Shown: positions 8,312 through 31,494, counted from the stretch's first letter. The stretch: 64,000 bases of DNA from Streptomyces aculeolatus (GCF_020400605.1 NZ_JAINRD010000016.1:1-64000), one strand, 5' to 3'. Made by a program: numbers and translations. Notes: generated from the letters alone by a model not told the origin.

Positions 8312-8548
8312 TCATTGCCGGGCGCTCTCCGCCCTGCCGGCCGCGTCGGTGCCGCCGTCGTGCAGCGAGATGGCCCGCCCGGGGCACCGTCCGGCGGCGC
8401 CGCGTACGGACCTCGCGAGCCCCGGGTCGGGGTGCGCGGTGGCGAGCAGCACCTTGCCGTCGTCCTCGGACTGGTCGAAGACGGCGGGCACGTGCATCAT
8501 GCACAGCCCGGACCCCACGCACCTGTCGCGGTCGACCCGTACCTCCAT
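8312..8548 (-). CDS. 3Fe-4S ferredoxin, electron donor for the P450s
   Basis: A 78-residue bacterial ferredoxin with the three-cysteine pattern of the single-cluster P450 partners: CVGSGLC near residues 10-16 and RCP near residue 54. A fourth cluster Cys is replaced, as in 3Fe-4S types. ATG start with GGGGAG 6 nt upstream. It lies 28 bp after the end of the first P450 gene and is the last gene of the biosynthetic unit. GPA clusters do not always carry their own ferredoxin, so its presence points to dedicated electron supply for the two cross-linking P450s. Confidence 0.92.
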   Translation of the reverse strand: MEVRVDRDRCVGSGLCMMHVPAVFDQSEDDGKVLLATAHPDPGLARSVRGAAGRCPGRAISLHDGGTDAAGRAESARQ

Positions 8549-8576
8549 CGTCGTCTCCCCTCCCGTCGCCTGCCGG

Positions 8577-9791
8577 TCACCAGGCGACCGGCAGGCGCTC
8601 CAGGCCGTAGGCGGTCGTGTGCAGCCGGAACGGCACCTCCGCGGCCGGCACCGCGAGGCGCAGACCCGGGAAGCGGCGCAGCAAAGCCGTGTAGCCGATG
8701 ACGAGTTCCATGCGGGCGAGCGCGGCGCCCAGGCAGTGGTGGACGCCGTGGCCGAACGCGAGGTGGGCGGAGGGCTCGCGCGCGGGGTCGAAGCGGTCGG
8801 GGGCCGCGGTCAGCACCGGGTCGCGGTTGGCCATCGGCAGCGACACCACGAGGTGTTCGCCCGCTCTGACGAGCTGACCGCCGACGGTGACGTCCTCCAG
8901 GGCGGTGCGGGGCGTGGGCGCGTGCGGCACGGTCAGGTAGCGCAGCAGCTCCTCGACGGTGCGGCCCACCGCCCCGGGGTCGGCGCGGAGCTCCGCGAGC
9001 CGGTCCGGGTGTTCGAGCAGGACGAGGGTGCCGAGGCCCAGCATCCCGGAGATGTTGTCGAGGCCGGCGAGCATCAGCAGGACGCAGACGCCGCGGAGTT
9101 CCTTGTCGGTGACGTCGGCCCCGTGGTCGCGTACGAGCATGCCGAGGAAGCCGTCGTCGGGCTCCCGGCGCTGCCCGGCGATCAGGGCGGCCAGGTAGCG
9201 CGAGAAGGCGGCGCCGGCGGCGGCCCGCGCCTGCCGGCCGCGGCCCTGGTCGAGGTGGTGGCGGGCGCGGCGCAGGAACGCGTCGCGGTCGTCGCGGGGG
9301 ACGCCGATCAGCTCGCAGAGCACGGCGCCGGAGACGGGGGCGGCGAACTGCTCGACGAGGTCGGCGGGCGGGCCGGCCCGTTCCACGGCGTCGAGGCGGT
9401 CGGCGACGATCTCCTCGATCCGCGGGCGGAGGCGGCGGATCCGGCGGACGGTGAACTCCGGCGTGAGGATCTTCCTGAGCCGGGTGTGCTCGGGCGGGTC
9501 GTAGTCCATGAGCTGCCCGATCATGTCGTCCGGGCGGTAGTCGTCGGGGTACGTCCCGGCCGTGCCCGCCGCGCGGCCGAAGCGGCGGCGGGTGGAGAAG
9601 CGGACGTGGTCGCCGAGGACCTGGCGCACCGCGTCGTATCCGGTGACCAGCCAGACGTACTCCTCGCTGTCGCCGGGGCCGACGCCGATCCTGGTGACGG
9701 GCCGTTCGGCGGCGAGGCGGCGCAGCTCGGCCGCGGGGTCGAAGCGCGATCTGCGGGTGTGGACGGGCGCGGGTCCGGGGCGGCGTGGCAT
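8577..9791 (-). CDS. cytochrome P450, probable aryl cross-linking enzyme (Oxy-type), copy 1
   Basis: A 404-residue P450 with the haem loop FGHGVHHCLG (ligand C353), an ExxR in VEELLRY and an I-helix reading LAGLDNISG, where the usual acid-Thr pair is replaced by Asp-Asn. Loss of the Thr is common in P450s that act on carrier-bound peptides. It lies 8 bp after the second P450 and upstream of the ferredoxin, directly after an NRPS gene with an X-domain. In GPA clusters these enzymes join aromatic side chains while the peptide sits on the last carrier domain. Two P450s would allow two cross-links, the number I recall for kistamicin and complestatin. Which ring each closes cannot be told. Confidence 0.88.
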   Translation of the reverse strand: MPRRPGPAPVHTRRSRFDPAAELRRLAAERPVTRIGVGPGDSEEYVWLVTGYDAVRQVLGDHVRFSTRRRFGRAAGTAGTYPDDYRPDDMIGQLMDYDPPEHTRLRKILTPEFTVRRIRRLRPRIEEIVADRLDAVERAGPPADLVEQFAAPVSGAVLCELIGVPRDDRDAFLRRARHHLDQGRGRQARAAAGAAFSRYLAALIAGQRREPDDGFLGMLVRDHGADVTDKELRGVCVLLMLAGLDNISGMLGLGTLVLLEHPDRLAELRADPGAVGRTVEELLRYLTVPHAPTPRTALEDVTVGGQLVRAGEHLVVSLPMANRDPVLTAAPDRFDPAREPSAHLAFGHGVHHCLGAALARMELVIGYTALLRRFPGLRLAVPAAEVPFRLHTTAYGLERLPVAW

Positions 9792-9799
9792 GGGTCCCC

Positions 9800-10963
9800 C
9801 TACCAGGTGACGGGCAGCGCTTCGACGCCGTAGTTGGGCGCATGTGTCCGGTAGCGCAGTTCCTCGGGCGGTACGGCCAGGCGCAGCCCGGGGAAGCGGT
9901 GCAGCAGCCGCGGGAGGGCGATCCTGAGCTGCACGCGGGTCAGCGGGGCGCCGAGGCAGTAGTGGATGCCGTGGCCGAAGGCCAGGTGGGGGGTGACGTC
10001 GCGGGTGATGTCGAAGCCGTCGTGGCCGGTGCCGTCCCCGGCCGCCCGGTTGACGGCGAGCAGGGAGCAGACCACGACGTCGCCCTTCTTGATCACCGCG
10101 TCGCCGACGGGCACGTCCGCGAGTGCGGTGCGCGGCGAGGAGGTAGCGATCACGGACACGTAGCGCAGCAGTTCCTCCACCGCGCGGTCGGTCAGCTCCG
10201 GCTTCTCCAGCAGCAGCGCGAGCTGGTCGGGGTGGCCGAGCAGCAGCATCGTGCCGAGGCCGAGGGTGCCGGCGACGTTCTCGTAGCCGGCGGCCATCAG
10301 CGAGGTGCCGATGCCGGTCAGCTCACTGTCGCTGACGTCGTCGCCGTGCTCGCGGATCAGCATGCCGAGCAGGTCGTCGCCGGGGTCGCGGCGCTTGCGC
10401 GCGACGAGTTGGCTCATGTAGCCGACGTACGCCTTGCCGGCGGTCATCTGCTGTTTGCGGCTGCGGTTGCCGGCCCGGCTGATGTCGAGATTGCGGGCCA
10501 GTTCCGCCTGGTCGTCGCGGGGCACGCCGAGCAGGGCGCAGCTGACGAGCCCGGGGATGGGCCAGGCGAAGTGGCGCATGAAGTCGGCGGGCCGGCCGGC
10601 GCGTTCGAGGGCGTCGAGGCGTTCGGCGACGATCTCCTCGATGAAGGGCTCCAGCCTGCGCATCCGGCGGTTGGTGAACTCGGGGGTGAGCATCCGGCGC
10701 AGCCGGGTGTGGTCCGGCGGGTCGTACTGCAGGAGGTTGCCCTCCTGGATCTGGCGCCGCCGGTCCTCCTCGGTGTCGGCGGGCGGCATGGTGCTGAAGC
10801 GGTCCGCGTCGCCGAGGATCTGGCGCACCTCCGCCTGCCCGGTGGCGACCCAGTCGCGCGGCGTTTCGAGCAGCGGCGTCTCCTGGCTCATCCGGCGCAG
10901 CTCGGGGAGGGGTTCGAGGCCGTCCCTGCGGTTGTGTACGGGAATCTCCGGTGCCTTGGCCAC
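9800..10963 (-). CDS. cytochrome P450, probable aryl cross-linking enzyme (Oxy-type), copy 2
   Basis: A 387-residue P450 with haem loop FGHGIHYCLG (ligand C336), ExxR in VEELLRY and an I-helix AAGYENVAG with Glu-Asn instead of acid-Thr. It shares the MLTPEFT and AFGHG regions with copy 1 but is clearly a distinct subfamily member. GTG start at 10963 with GAAGGAG 7 nt upstream. It is the first gene after the NRPS line, from which it is separated by 130 bp containing a long hairpin. It probably forms one of the biaryl or aryl-ether links on the peptide held next to the X-domain. Confidence 0.88.
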   Translation of the reverse strand: MAKAPEIPVHNRRDGLEPLPELRRMSQETPLLETPRDWVATGQAEVRQILGDADRFSTMPPADTEEDRRRQIQEGNLLQYDPPDHTRLRRMLTPEFTNRRMRRLEPFIEEIVAERLDALERAGRPADFMRHFAWPIPGLVSCALLGVPRDDQAELARNLDISRAGNRSRKQQMTAGKAYVGYMSQLVARKRRDPGDDLLGMLIREHGDDVSDSELTGIGTSLMAAGYENVAGTLGLGTMLLLGHPDQLALLLEKPELTDRAVEELLRYVSVIATSSPRTALADVPVGDAVIKKGDVVVCSLLAVNRAAGDGTGHDGFDITRDVTPHLAFGHGIHYCLGAPLTRVQLRIALPRLLHRFPGLRLAVPPEELRYRTHAPNYGVEALPVTW

Positions 10964-11035
10964 TCGCGCGCTCCTTCTCGCTGAATTCGTGCGTCATTTC
11001 GGGGTGCGCCGGGTGTGCGGGCGCCCATTTCCGGT

Positions 11036-11089
11036 CCGCATGCCGGTGTACGGAATGCGGGTTGCCGAATTCCGTACACCGGCATGCGG
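11036..11089. terminator. 21-bp perfect inverted repeat between the NRPS and P450 genes
   Basis: Bases 11036-11056 pair perfectly with 11069-11089, leaving a 12-nt loop. It sits just after the last NRPS stop (11094), 73 bp before the P450 start. No T-run follows. It could be a partial terminator or an mRNA-stabilising or processing hairpin that sets P450 levels relative to the NRPS. Confidence 0.6.
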
Positions 11090-11093
11090 CGGC

Positions 11094-14000
11094 TCATTTC
11101 TCCGGGGCCTCGTCCGGATTTCCCAGCCGCTCGGTGAGAATGCGGCCGATCTGCGCCGCCGGGGCGGATTTCAGCATTCCGAAGTGGTCGGCCTCGATCC
11201 GGTGCGGTTCGACGCTTCCGGCGACGTACGGCTTCCAGCTCTCGGCGGCGTCGGCGGCGGGGAGCCGCTCCGGGCGGCCCTCGGTGGCGACGAACAGCAG
11301 CAGGTCGCCGGTCGTGCGGCGCGGGGTGTGCTCGGGGGCGAACCCGGCCGAGTGCCGCATGACCTGCTCCATCCGCGAGCGCAGCCTGCCGCTGACCCCG
11401 GGCACCGCGGCTTCGTCTCCCCCGGGGCCGACGAGCCGGCCCTGCGGGGCGGAGGCGGCGGCGCGGCCTGCGGCGTCCTCGTTGGAGAACAGCGAGGTGC
11501 CGGCGCCGCCGTCGGGGTACGCGTCCAGCAGCGCGAGCAGTTCCACGCGCTCGCCCTGCTCCTCCAGCCGGGCGGCGACGGCCTGCGCGAGCATGCCGCC
11601 GAAGGACCAGCCGAGCAGGTGGTACGGGCCCTCGGGCTGCACGGTCCGCATCTCGTCGGCGTAGTCGGCGGCCATCTCGGCGACGCTCTGGGGCATCGGC
11701 TCGGGGCCGGCGAGCCCGCGCGCCTGGATGCCGTACACCGGCCGGTCCTGCGGGAGGTGCGGCACGAGGACCGCGTAGCTCCAGGCGAGACCGGTGGCGG
11801 AGTGCACGCAGAACAGCGGCGGGCCGCTGCCCTCCTTGCGCAGCGGGAGCAGTACGCCGAGGTCGCCGCCCCCCTCGGTGCGCCGGGCGCGCGCGAGCGC
11901 CTCGTCGTGCTCGGCGGCCCGCCGATCGCCCACGGTCAGCAGGCCCGCGGTGCTCCAGCGGGCGCGCTCTCCGGTGCGCAGCATCCGCTCCCCCGCCGGG
12001 CCGTACGGGCAGGCCACGAAGTGCTCGCCGGTGAGCCGTGTGCTGCCGTGGTAGCCGCGGGCGAGGGTGGCGCCGGCGACGTACAGGTCGCCGGCCGCGC
12101 CGGGCGGGACCGGGCGGAGCCGGTCGTCGAGGACGTAGGCGCGGGTGTGGCTTCCCAGGCTGCCGGTGGGCACCTCGGCGGGCAGCGGCGCGCCGGGGGC
12201 GGTGCGGTGGCGCAGCCAGGGGCCGGCGGTGCCGGGCGGGCCGTAGCCGGTGACCAGGGCGGCGTCCGGGTGGCGGGCGCGCCACTCGCGGGCGTCGACC
12301 TCGGAGGCGGCGGCGCCGTCCTCGATGACGGTGACCTCCGCGAACGACGGGTCGTCGGCGGGCAGTTCGGCCAGTGTCCAGAGCAGGTCGCGGGTGGTGA
12401 GCGCGCGGCGCGCGGCGTTCGGGTCGGGCCTGCCGAGCAGGACGCGCTCACCCGCGCAGAGCGCGGCGAGGAGCGGGGTCGCCACGGCCTCGACGGGGGC
12501 GCGTTCGTCGAGGGTCACCTGCCCCGCCGCCTCGTCGGACGCCGGGTCCGCGGGCCCGTGCGCGAGGTGGCCTGCCAGCGCGCGGTGCTCGACCACGACG
12601 CCCGCGGGCACGCCCTGCGGCGTCGTGGAGTCCAGCAGCAGCGCCGCGTGCCCCGGCAGCGGCAGGGCGGCGCCCGTCTCGTCGGCGGGGCCCGGTCCCG
12701 CGTACGTGCCTCGGGCCGCTGCCAGGACGGGGTTGCCGAGGGGGACGACTGTCATGGCGTGGTCGGTGGGCAGCAGCCCTGCGGTGGTCGCGGTGCAGAT
12801 CAGCGCGCCGGGCCGGCTGCCGCGCAGCGGCGCGAGCGCCTGCATCGGCCGGTCCGGTGCGGTGAACAGGCAGGCGGCGCCGGCCTTGAGCACGCCGAGC
12901 AGCGCGACGGCGAGCCGCGCACCCAGCGGCAGCGCCACGGCGACGACGTCCTCCGCGCCGACGCCGCGGGCGGCCAGCCGGCGGGCGAGCATCCCGGCGG
13001 CGGAGTCCAGCGCCCCGTACGTCAGCGCGCCGTCCTGGTCGGTGACGGCGACGGCGTCCGGGGTGCGCGCCGCCCGGTCGGCGAGGAGGCCGACGACGGT
13101 GATGTCCGGCAGCGGCGCCGCGGTGCCGTTCCACTCCCGTACGAGGCGGTGGTGCTCGGCCGCGTCCAGCAGCACGTCGACGTCGCCGAGGCGCACGTCC
13201 GGGTCGTCCGCGACCTGCCGCAGCACGCGCACCAGGCGGCGGGCGAGCGCGGCGGCGGTGCCGGCGTCGAACAGCTCGACGGCGTAGCGCAGGTGGCCGT
13301 CGAGGCCGTCCGCGGAGCCGTCGGCGCGGTACCACTCGCTCAGGCTGACCGACAGGTCCAGTTCGGACGCGGCAGGGCCGAGGTCGAGGCGGCTGGTGCT
13401 GAGCCCGGGCAGCTCGGAGGTGTCCTCCTCGTCGGTGGTGCCGTCGTGCACGTCGAGCATGACCTGCACGACGGGGTGCCGGGCCGCGGACGGCGGCAGC
13501 TCCAGCACGTCGACGAGGCGCTCGAACGGCAGGTCCTGGTGGCGGCTCGCTTCGAGGTTCGCCTCCCGTACGCGGCCGAGGAGTTCGCGGAACGTCGGGT
13601 CGCCGGAGGTGTCGGTGCGCAGCACGCCCGGGCCGGCGAAGGGGCCCACCACGCCCTCCAGCGCGCCTTCCTCGTCCCGCCGCGGCAGCAGCGCGCCCAC
13701 GGTGATGTCGGTGCCCGCGCCCAGCCGGGTGAGCAGCAGCGCCAGCGCCGCCTGCACGACGGCGAACGCGCCGTCCCCGGCGTCGTCCAGCTCCGCCAGC
13801 CGGTCGTGCACGTCGCCGTCGACTCGCAGCGGCACCTGCCCGGTGCGGTGCGTCGCGAGCTGCGGGCGCGGCCGGTCGGCAGGCAGCCGCAGCTCCGGCG
13901 CGAGCCCGGCGAGGGTGTCCTTCCAGTACGTCAGCTGGTCGCTGATCAGGCTCTCCGGGTCGTCCTCGCCGGCGAGGAGCTCGCGCTCCCAGAGCGCGTA

Positions 14001-17000
14001 GTCGGCGAACTGCAGCGGCAGCGGCGCGCGTTCGGGCGTACGCCCCTCGCGGCGCGCCCCGTACGCCGCCGACAGGTCGCGCAGCAGCACGTCCAGCGAC
14101 TCGTCGTCGGCCGCGACGCGGTGCACGACGAGGAGCAGCACGTGCTCCGTCTCCGACAGCGCGAACAGGGTCTGCGTCCAGGGCAGCTCGCGCGTGAGGT
14201 CGAAGGCGTGCGCGGCGCGGGCCGCCAGCAGCTCGGGCAGCTCCTCCTCGGTTGCCGGGACCACCTCGGGTACGGGCCGGGCGGCGGCACCGCCGAGGAC
14301 GCGCTGCCCGAGGTCGGCGCCGCCCCCGTCGGCGAACGTCGTCCGCAGCGTGTCGTGGCGGACGGCGACGTCGCCCAACGCCGCGCCGAGTGCGTCGCGG
14401 TCCAGCTCGCCGGTGAGGCGCAGCGCGACGGAGGTGCGGTACGCGGCGGAGTCCTCGGCGAGCCGGGACATCAGCCACGTACGCACCTGGCCGGCGGACG
14501 CCGGCACCTCGTCGGGGTGCTCGACGGCGCGCAGCGCGGGACGGGTCTTGGACGCCAGCATCCGCGCCACGCCCACCGGGGTGGGGGCGCCGAAGAACTG
14601 CCGCATGTTCAGCTCGGCGGCGAAGTCCTCGCGGACCCGCCCGGCGAGGCGCATCGCGAGGCCGGAGTCGCCGCCGAGGTCGAAGAAGCTGTCGTCGGCG
14701 CCGACCCGTTCGACGCCCAGGACCTCGGCGAAGAGCGCGCACAGCGCCTCTTCCGTCTCGCCCTCGGGCGCGCGGCCGGTGGCGCGCCCGGCGAAGTCCG
14801 GGGCGGGCAGGGCGGCGCGGTCGAGCTTGCCGCTGGGCGTGAGCGGCAGGCTCTCCAGCGCGAGCACGGCGGTGGGCACCATGTGGGCGGGCAGGCGGGT
14901 GGCGGCGTGCTCGCGCACCGCGTCGATGTCCGCCTCCGGGCCGCCGGGGACGACGTAGGCGATGAGGCGGCGGTCGCCGGGGCGGTCCTCGCGTACGACG
15001 ACGGCGGCGCGGGAGATGTCGGGGTGGGCGGCGAGGACGGCTTCGACCTCGCCGGGCTCGACGCGGAAGCCGCGGATCTTGACCTGTTCGTCGGCGCGGC
15101 CGAGGAAGGCCAGTTGCCCGTCGGCGGCCCATGCGGCGAGGTCGCCGGAGCGGTACATGCGCGCTCCGGGCTCGAAGGGGCAGGCGACGAACCGCTCGGC
15201 GGTCAGCCCGCCCCGTCCGATGTAGCCGCGGGCGAGCCCCGGGCCGGCGATGTACACCTCGCCGGTGACGCCCGGGGGTACGGGCCTCATGAAGTCGTCC
15301 AGCACGTAGACGCGGGTGTTGCCGATCGGGCGGCCGATGGGGGGCGGCGGGTCGGAGGGGGCGATGCCGTCGTCGAGGGGGGTGGCGGTGGTGATGACCG
15401 TGGCCTCGGTCGGGCCGTAGGTGTTCCACACCTGAGCCTGCCGCGTCCAGCGGGACGCCAGGTCGGCGGTCAGCAACTCCGCGCCCAGCACCCAGTTCCG
15501 TACCCCTGTCACCGACGCCGGTTCGAGAACGGTCATGAGTGACGGCACCACGCTGGCCACGGACACACCGGAGCTACGGACCATCTCCGCCAGCGCCGAC
15601 GGCTCCACCCGCTCCTCCTCGGAGGCGACGGCCAGGGTGCCGCCGGCGGCGAGCGTGACCGCGACATCCAGCACCGCGGCGTCGAAGCTGAACGACGCGA
15701 ACTGCAAAGCGGTCACGCCCTCGGCCACACCCAGCACTGGGCGCATCGCCTCCGCCAGATTCGCCGGACCACGATGGGGCACGGCCACGCCCTTAGGGCG
15801 GCCGGTGGAACCGGACGTATAGATCACGTACGCCAGTTGCCCCGGTTCCAGCACCGTGCCCAGCGGCTGTGCAGACTCCGCCGCGATCTCCCCCGCCGCC
15901 TCGTCAAGCCGCACCGCGCCCTCCGGCGCGAGGTCCCCGGTGCTCAGCACCACCTGCGCGCCGCTGTCGGCGACCATGAACGCCAGCCGGTCGGCCGGAT
16001 AGGCAGGGTCCAACGGCACATACGCGGCCCCGGCCTTCCACGCCGCGAGCATCGCCGCCACCATCTCGCCCCCGCGCGGCAGGCACAGACCCACCCGCGA
16101 CTCCCGGCCCACACCGAGCCGGACCAGGTACCGCGCCAGCCGGTTCGCCCGTGCGTCCAGCTCCCCGTACGACAGCTCCTGCGCCCCGCACCGTACGGCG
16201 ACCGCCTCCGGAGCCTGCTTCGCCCGCTGCTCGAACCGGTCCAGCACCGACCCTTCCGGTACCGGCAGCTCCGTCGCGTTCCACCCCGACACCACGGACG
16301 CCCGCTCCCCTGCGTCCAGCACCTCCACGTCCCCCACCCGCACCGACGGGTCGGCCACCACCTGCTCCAGCACCCGCACCACCCGCTCGAAGACCGCGGT
16401 GGCCGCGTCGCGGTCGAAGAGGTCCGGCCGGTAGTCGAGTTTGCAGCGCAGCCGTTCCCCGGCGGGGGTCACGACCAGCGTCAGCGGGTAGTGCGCCGCG
16501 TCCCGCGACATACCCGCCGGCCGGATGGTCAGTGCCTCGGGCGCGTCCGCCGCCCCAGCGGGCGGCGGGGGGAAGCTCTCGTAGAGCACCAGCGTGTCGA
16601 AGACCGCGCCGGGGCCGGCGAGGCGCTGCACCTCCGGGAGCCCGAGGTGCTGGTGCGCCATCAGTTCCGACTGGCGCCGCTGGAGGTCGGCCAGCAGCTC
16701 CAGCACCGGCTGCCCGCCGTCGAGCCGTACGCGCACCGGCAGGGTGTTGAGCAGCAGGCCCACCATCGCTTCGACGCCCGGCAGCTCCGCGGGCCGCCCG
16801 GCGGCGGTGGCGCCGAAGACGACGTCCGTGCGGCGCGCCAGCCGGGCCAGGACGAGCGACCAGGCGCCCTGCACCACGGTGTTGAGGGTCAGGCCCTCTG
16901 CGCGCGCCAGGTCCCGCAGGCCCTTGGTGACCGGCTCGGGGACGTCGCCGAAGACGTGCCGGGGGAAGACGGCCGCCCGCGTCGGGTCGGCGGGGACGAC

Positions 17001-17630
17001 GAGCGTCGGCTCGTCCGCACCCGCCAGTTCTGCCCGCCAGGCGGCGCGTGCCGCTTCCTTGTCCTGGCGGCCCAGCCATGCCAGGTACTGGCCGTACGAC
17101 GGCACTCTCCTCAGTCGCGAGGCGTCGCCCCCGGCGGCGTAGACGGCGGACAGCTCGGTGAGGAGGACCGGCATCGACCAGCCGTCCATGAGGATGTGGT
17201 GGAAAGTCATCACGAGCCGGTGCCGGTTCTCCCCGACGCGTACGAGGAGGAAGCGCATCAGCGGCGCGGCCGCGAGGTCGATCCGCTCGGCGAGCCGACG
17301 CGCGGTGAGCCGGTCCAGCTCGGCCCGGGCGTCGTCCTCGCCCAGCTCGGACAGGTCCGCCTCCCGCCACGGCAGCTCCACGTCGCGCGCGATGACCTGC
17401 ACCATCTTCGCTCCGCTGACCTGCCGGAAGCAGGCGCGCAGGGCGGCGTGCCGGCCGAGGAGCGCCTGCCACGACGCGCGCAGCCGCGCCGGGTCCAGTG
17501 GTCCTTCGATGTCCAGGGCGGACTGCACGGTGTACACGTCGGGGCCGGTGCCGGCGAGCGCCGCGTGGAAGAGCATGCCCTCCTGCAGCGGTGACAGCGG
17601 CCACACGTCCTCGACCTGGGATCGACTCAT
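11094..17630 (-). CDS. NRPS, module 9 plus termination: C-A-T-X-A*-TE
   Basis: A 2178-residue terminal synthetase. Order: C domain (about 1-430, active-site HHILMDG), A domain (about 450-940, specificity residues DALSVGTVI, probably Dpg), T domain (S989 in GGDSGLAM), and an X-domain (about 1041-1500). The X-domain's catalytic motif is H1170-R-V-A-A-D-D, the HR...DD form described for GPA X-domains that recruit Oxy P450s. Next comes a decayed A domain (about 1501-1917) and then a type I thioesterase (about 1925-2178; S2009 in GWSFGG, Asp in LLDAYPD, His in ADHFGM). The decayed A domain has no P-loop, no acid in motif A7, no hinge or A10 Lys, and no T domain follows, so it cannot load an amino acid. 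ATG start, 13 bp after the previous gene, with GAGGAG ribosome site. The TE should release, possibly hydrolytically, the cross-linked nonapeptide. Confidence 0.95.
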   Translation of the reverse strand: MSRSQVEDVWPLSPLQEGMLFHAALAGTGPDVYTVQSALDIEGPLDPARLRASWQALLGRHAALRACFRQVSGAKMVQVIARDVELPWREADLSELGEDDARAELDRLTARRLAERIDLAAAPLMRFLLVRVGENRHRLVMTFHHILMDGWSMPVLLTELSAVYAAGGDASRLRRVPSYGQYLAWLGRQDKEAARAAWRAELAGADEPTLVVPADPTRAAVFPRHVFGDVPEPVTKGLRDLARAEGLTLNTVVQGAWSLVLARLARRTDVVFGATAAGRPAELPGVEAMVGLLLNTLPVRVRLDGGQPVLELLADLQRRQSELMAHQHLGLPEVQRLAGPGAVFDTLVLYESFPPPPAGAADAPEALTIRPAGMSRDAAHYPLTLVVTPAGERLRCKLDYRPDLFDRDAATAVFERVVRVLEQVVADPSVRVGDVEVLDAGERASVVSGWNATELPVPEGSVLDRFEQRAKQAPEAVAVRCGAQELSYGELDARANRLARYLVRLGVGRESRVGLCLPRGGEMVAAMLAAWKAGAAYVPLDPAYPADRLAFMVADSGAQVVLSTGDLAPEGAVRLDEAAGEIAAESAQPLGTVLEPGQLAYVIYTSGSTGRPKGVAVPHRGPANLAEAMRPVLGVAEGVTALQFASFSFDAAVLDVAVTLAAGGTLAVASEEERVEPSALAEMVRSSGVSVASVVPSLMTVLEPASVTGVRNWVLGAELLTADLASRWTRQAQVWNTYGPTEATVITTATPLDDGIAPSDPPPPIGRPIGNTRVYVLDDFMRPVPPGVTGEVYIAGPGLARGYIGRGGLTAERFVACPFEPGARMYRSGDLAAWAADGQLAFLGRADEQVKIRGFRVEPGEVEAVLAAHPDISRAAVVVREDRPGDRRLIAYVVPGGPEADIDAVREHAATRLPAHMVPTAVLALESLPLTPSGKLDRAALPAPDFAGRATGRAPEGETEEALCALFAEVLGVERVGADDSFFDLGGDSGLAMRLAGRVREDFAAELNMRQFFGAPTPVGVARMLASKTRPALRAVEHPDEVPASAGQVRTWLMSRLAEDSAAYRTSVALRLTGELDRDALGAALGDVAVRHDTLRTTFADGGGADLGQRVLGGAAARPVPEVVPATEEELPELLAARAAHAFDLTRELPWTQTLFALSETEHVLLLVVHRVAADDESLDVLLRDLSAAYGARREGRTPERAPLPLQFADYALWERELLAGEDDPESLISDQLTYWKDTLAGLAPELRLPADRPRPQLATHRTGQVPLRVDGDVHDRLAELDDAGDGAFAVVQAALALLLTRLGAGTDITVGALLPRRDEEGALEGVVGPFAGPGVLRTDTSGDPTFRELLGRVREANLEASRHQDLPFERLVDVLELPPSAARHPVVQVMLDVHDGTTDEEDTSELPGLSTSRLDLGPAASELDLSVSLSEWYRADGSADGLDGHLRYAVELFDAGTAAALARRLVRVLRQVADDPDVRLGDVDVLLDAAEHHRLVREWNGTAAPLPDITVVGLLADRAARTPDAVAVTDQDGALTYGALDSAAGMLARRLAARGVGAEDVVAVALPLGARLAVALLGVLKAGAACLFTAPDRPMQALAPLRGSRPGALICTATTAGLLPTDHAMTVVPLGNPVLAAARGTYAGPGPADETGAALPLPGHAALLLDSTTPQGVPAGVVVEHRALAGHLAHGPADPASDEAAGQVTLDERAPVEAVATPLLAALCAGERVLLGRPDPNAARRALTTRDLLWTLAELPADDPSFAEVTVIEDGAAASEVDAREWRARHPDAALVTGYGPPGTAGPWLRHRTAPGAPLPAEVPTGSLGSHTRAYVLDDRLRPVPPGAAGDLYVAGATLARGYHGSTRLTGEHFVACPYGPAGERMLRTGERARWSTAGLLTVGDRRAAEHDEALARARRTEGGGDLGVLLPLRKEGSGPPLFCVHSATGLAWSYAVLVPHLPQDRPVYGIQARGLAGPEPMPQSVAEMAADYADEMRTVQPEGPYHLLGWSFGGMLAQAVAARLEEQGERVELLALLDAYPDGGAGTSLFSNEDAAGRAAASAPQGRLVGPGGDEAAVPGVSGRLRSRMEQVMRHSAGFAPEHTPRRTTGDLLLFVATEGRPERLPAADAAESWKPYVAGSVEPHRIEADHFGMLKSAPAAQIGRILTERLGNPDEAPEK
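11881..13130 (-). other. degenerate adenylation-domain remnant (A*) inside the last NRPS
   Basis: About 417 residues align by order with an A domain: TYGALDSA for motif A1/A2, ACPYGPAGERMLRTGE for the A6/A7 region. The ATP-binding loop is changed to DSTTPQGVPAG, the A5 segment to TGYGPPG, and A7 to RTGER without its Asp. The sequence stops at A8, with no small C-terminal subdomain and no carrier domain before the thioesterase. Frame is intact, so it is translated. Confidence 0.85.
13131..14510 (-). other. X-domain (P450-recruiting C-like domain)
   Basis: A C-domain fold with the second His and the Gly of HHxxxDG replaced (H1170-R...D-D). This HRxxxDD form is the hallmark of GPA X-domains, which have lost condensation activity and dock the cross-linking P450s. 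The preceding T domain (GGDSGLAMRL) also differs from all others in this line, as expected for the carrier that presents peptide to P450s. Confidence 0.85.
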
Positions 17631-17643
17631 CGCACTCTCCTCA

Positions 17644-31494
<13,851 letters not shown>

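Noticed and set aside
13131..14510. A normal tenth condensation domain with a tenth module.
   Set aside because: The active-site motif is HR...DD, the following A domain is decayed and there is no carrier domain, so no tenth residue can be added by it.
10434..15542. A 1702-codon open frame on the plus strand opposite the last NRPS (and similar ones such as 17158-23472).
   Set aside because: Antisense shadows of NRPS genes caused by very high GC; translations are Arg/Gly/Ala-rich with no domain signal, while the minus-strand frames have complete NRPS motifs.
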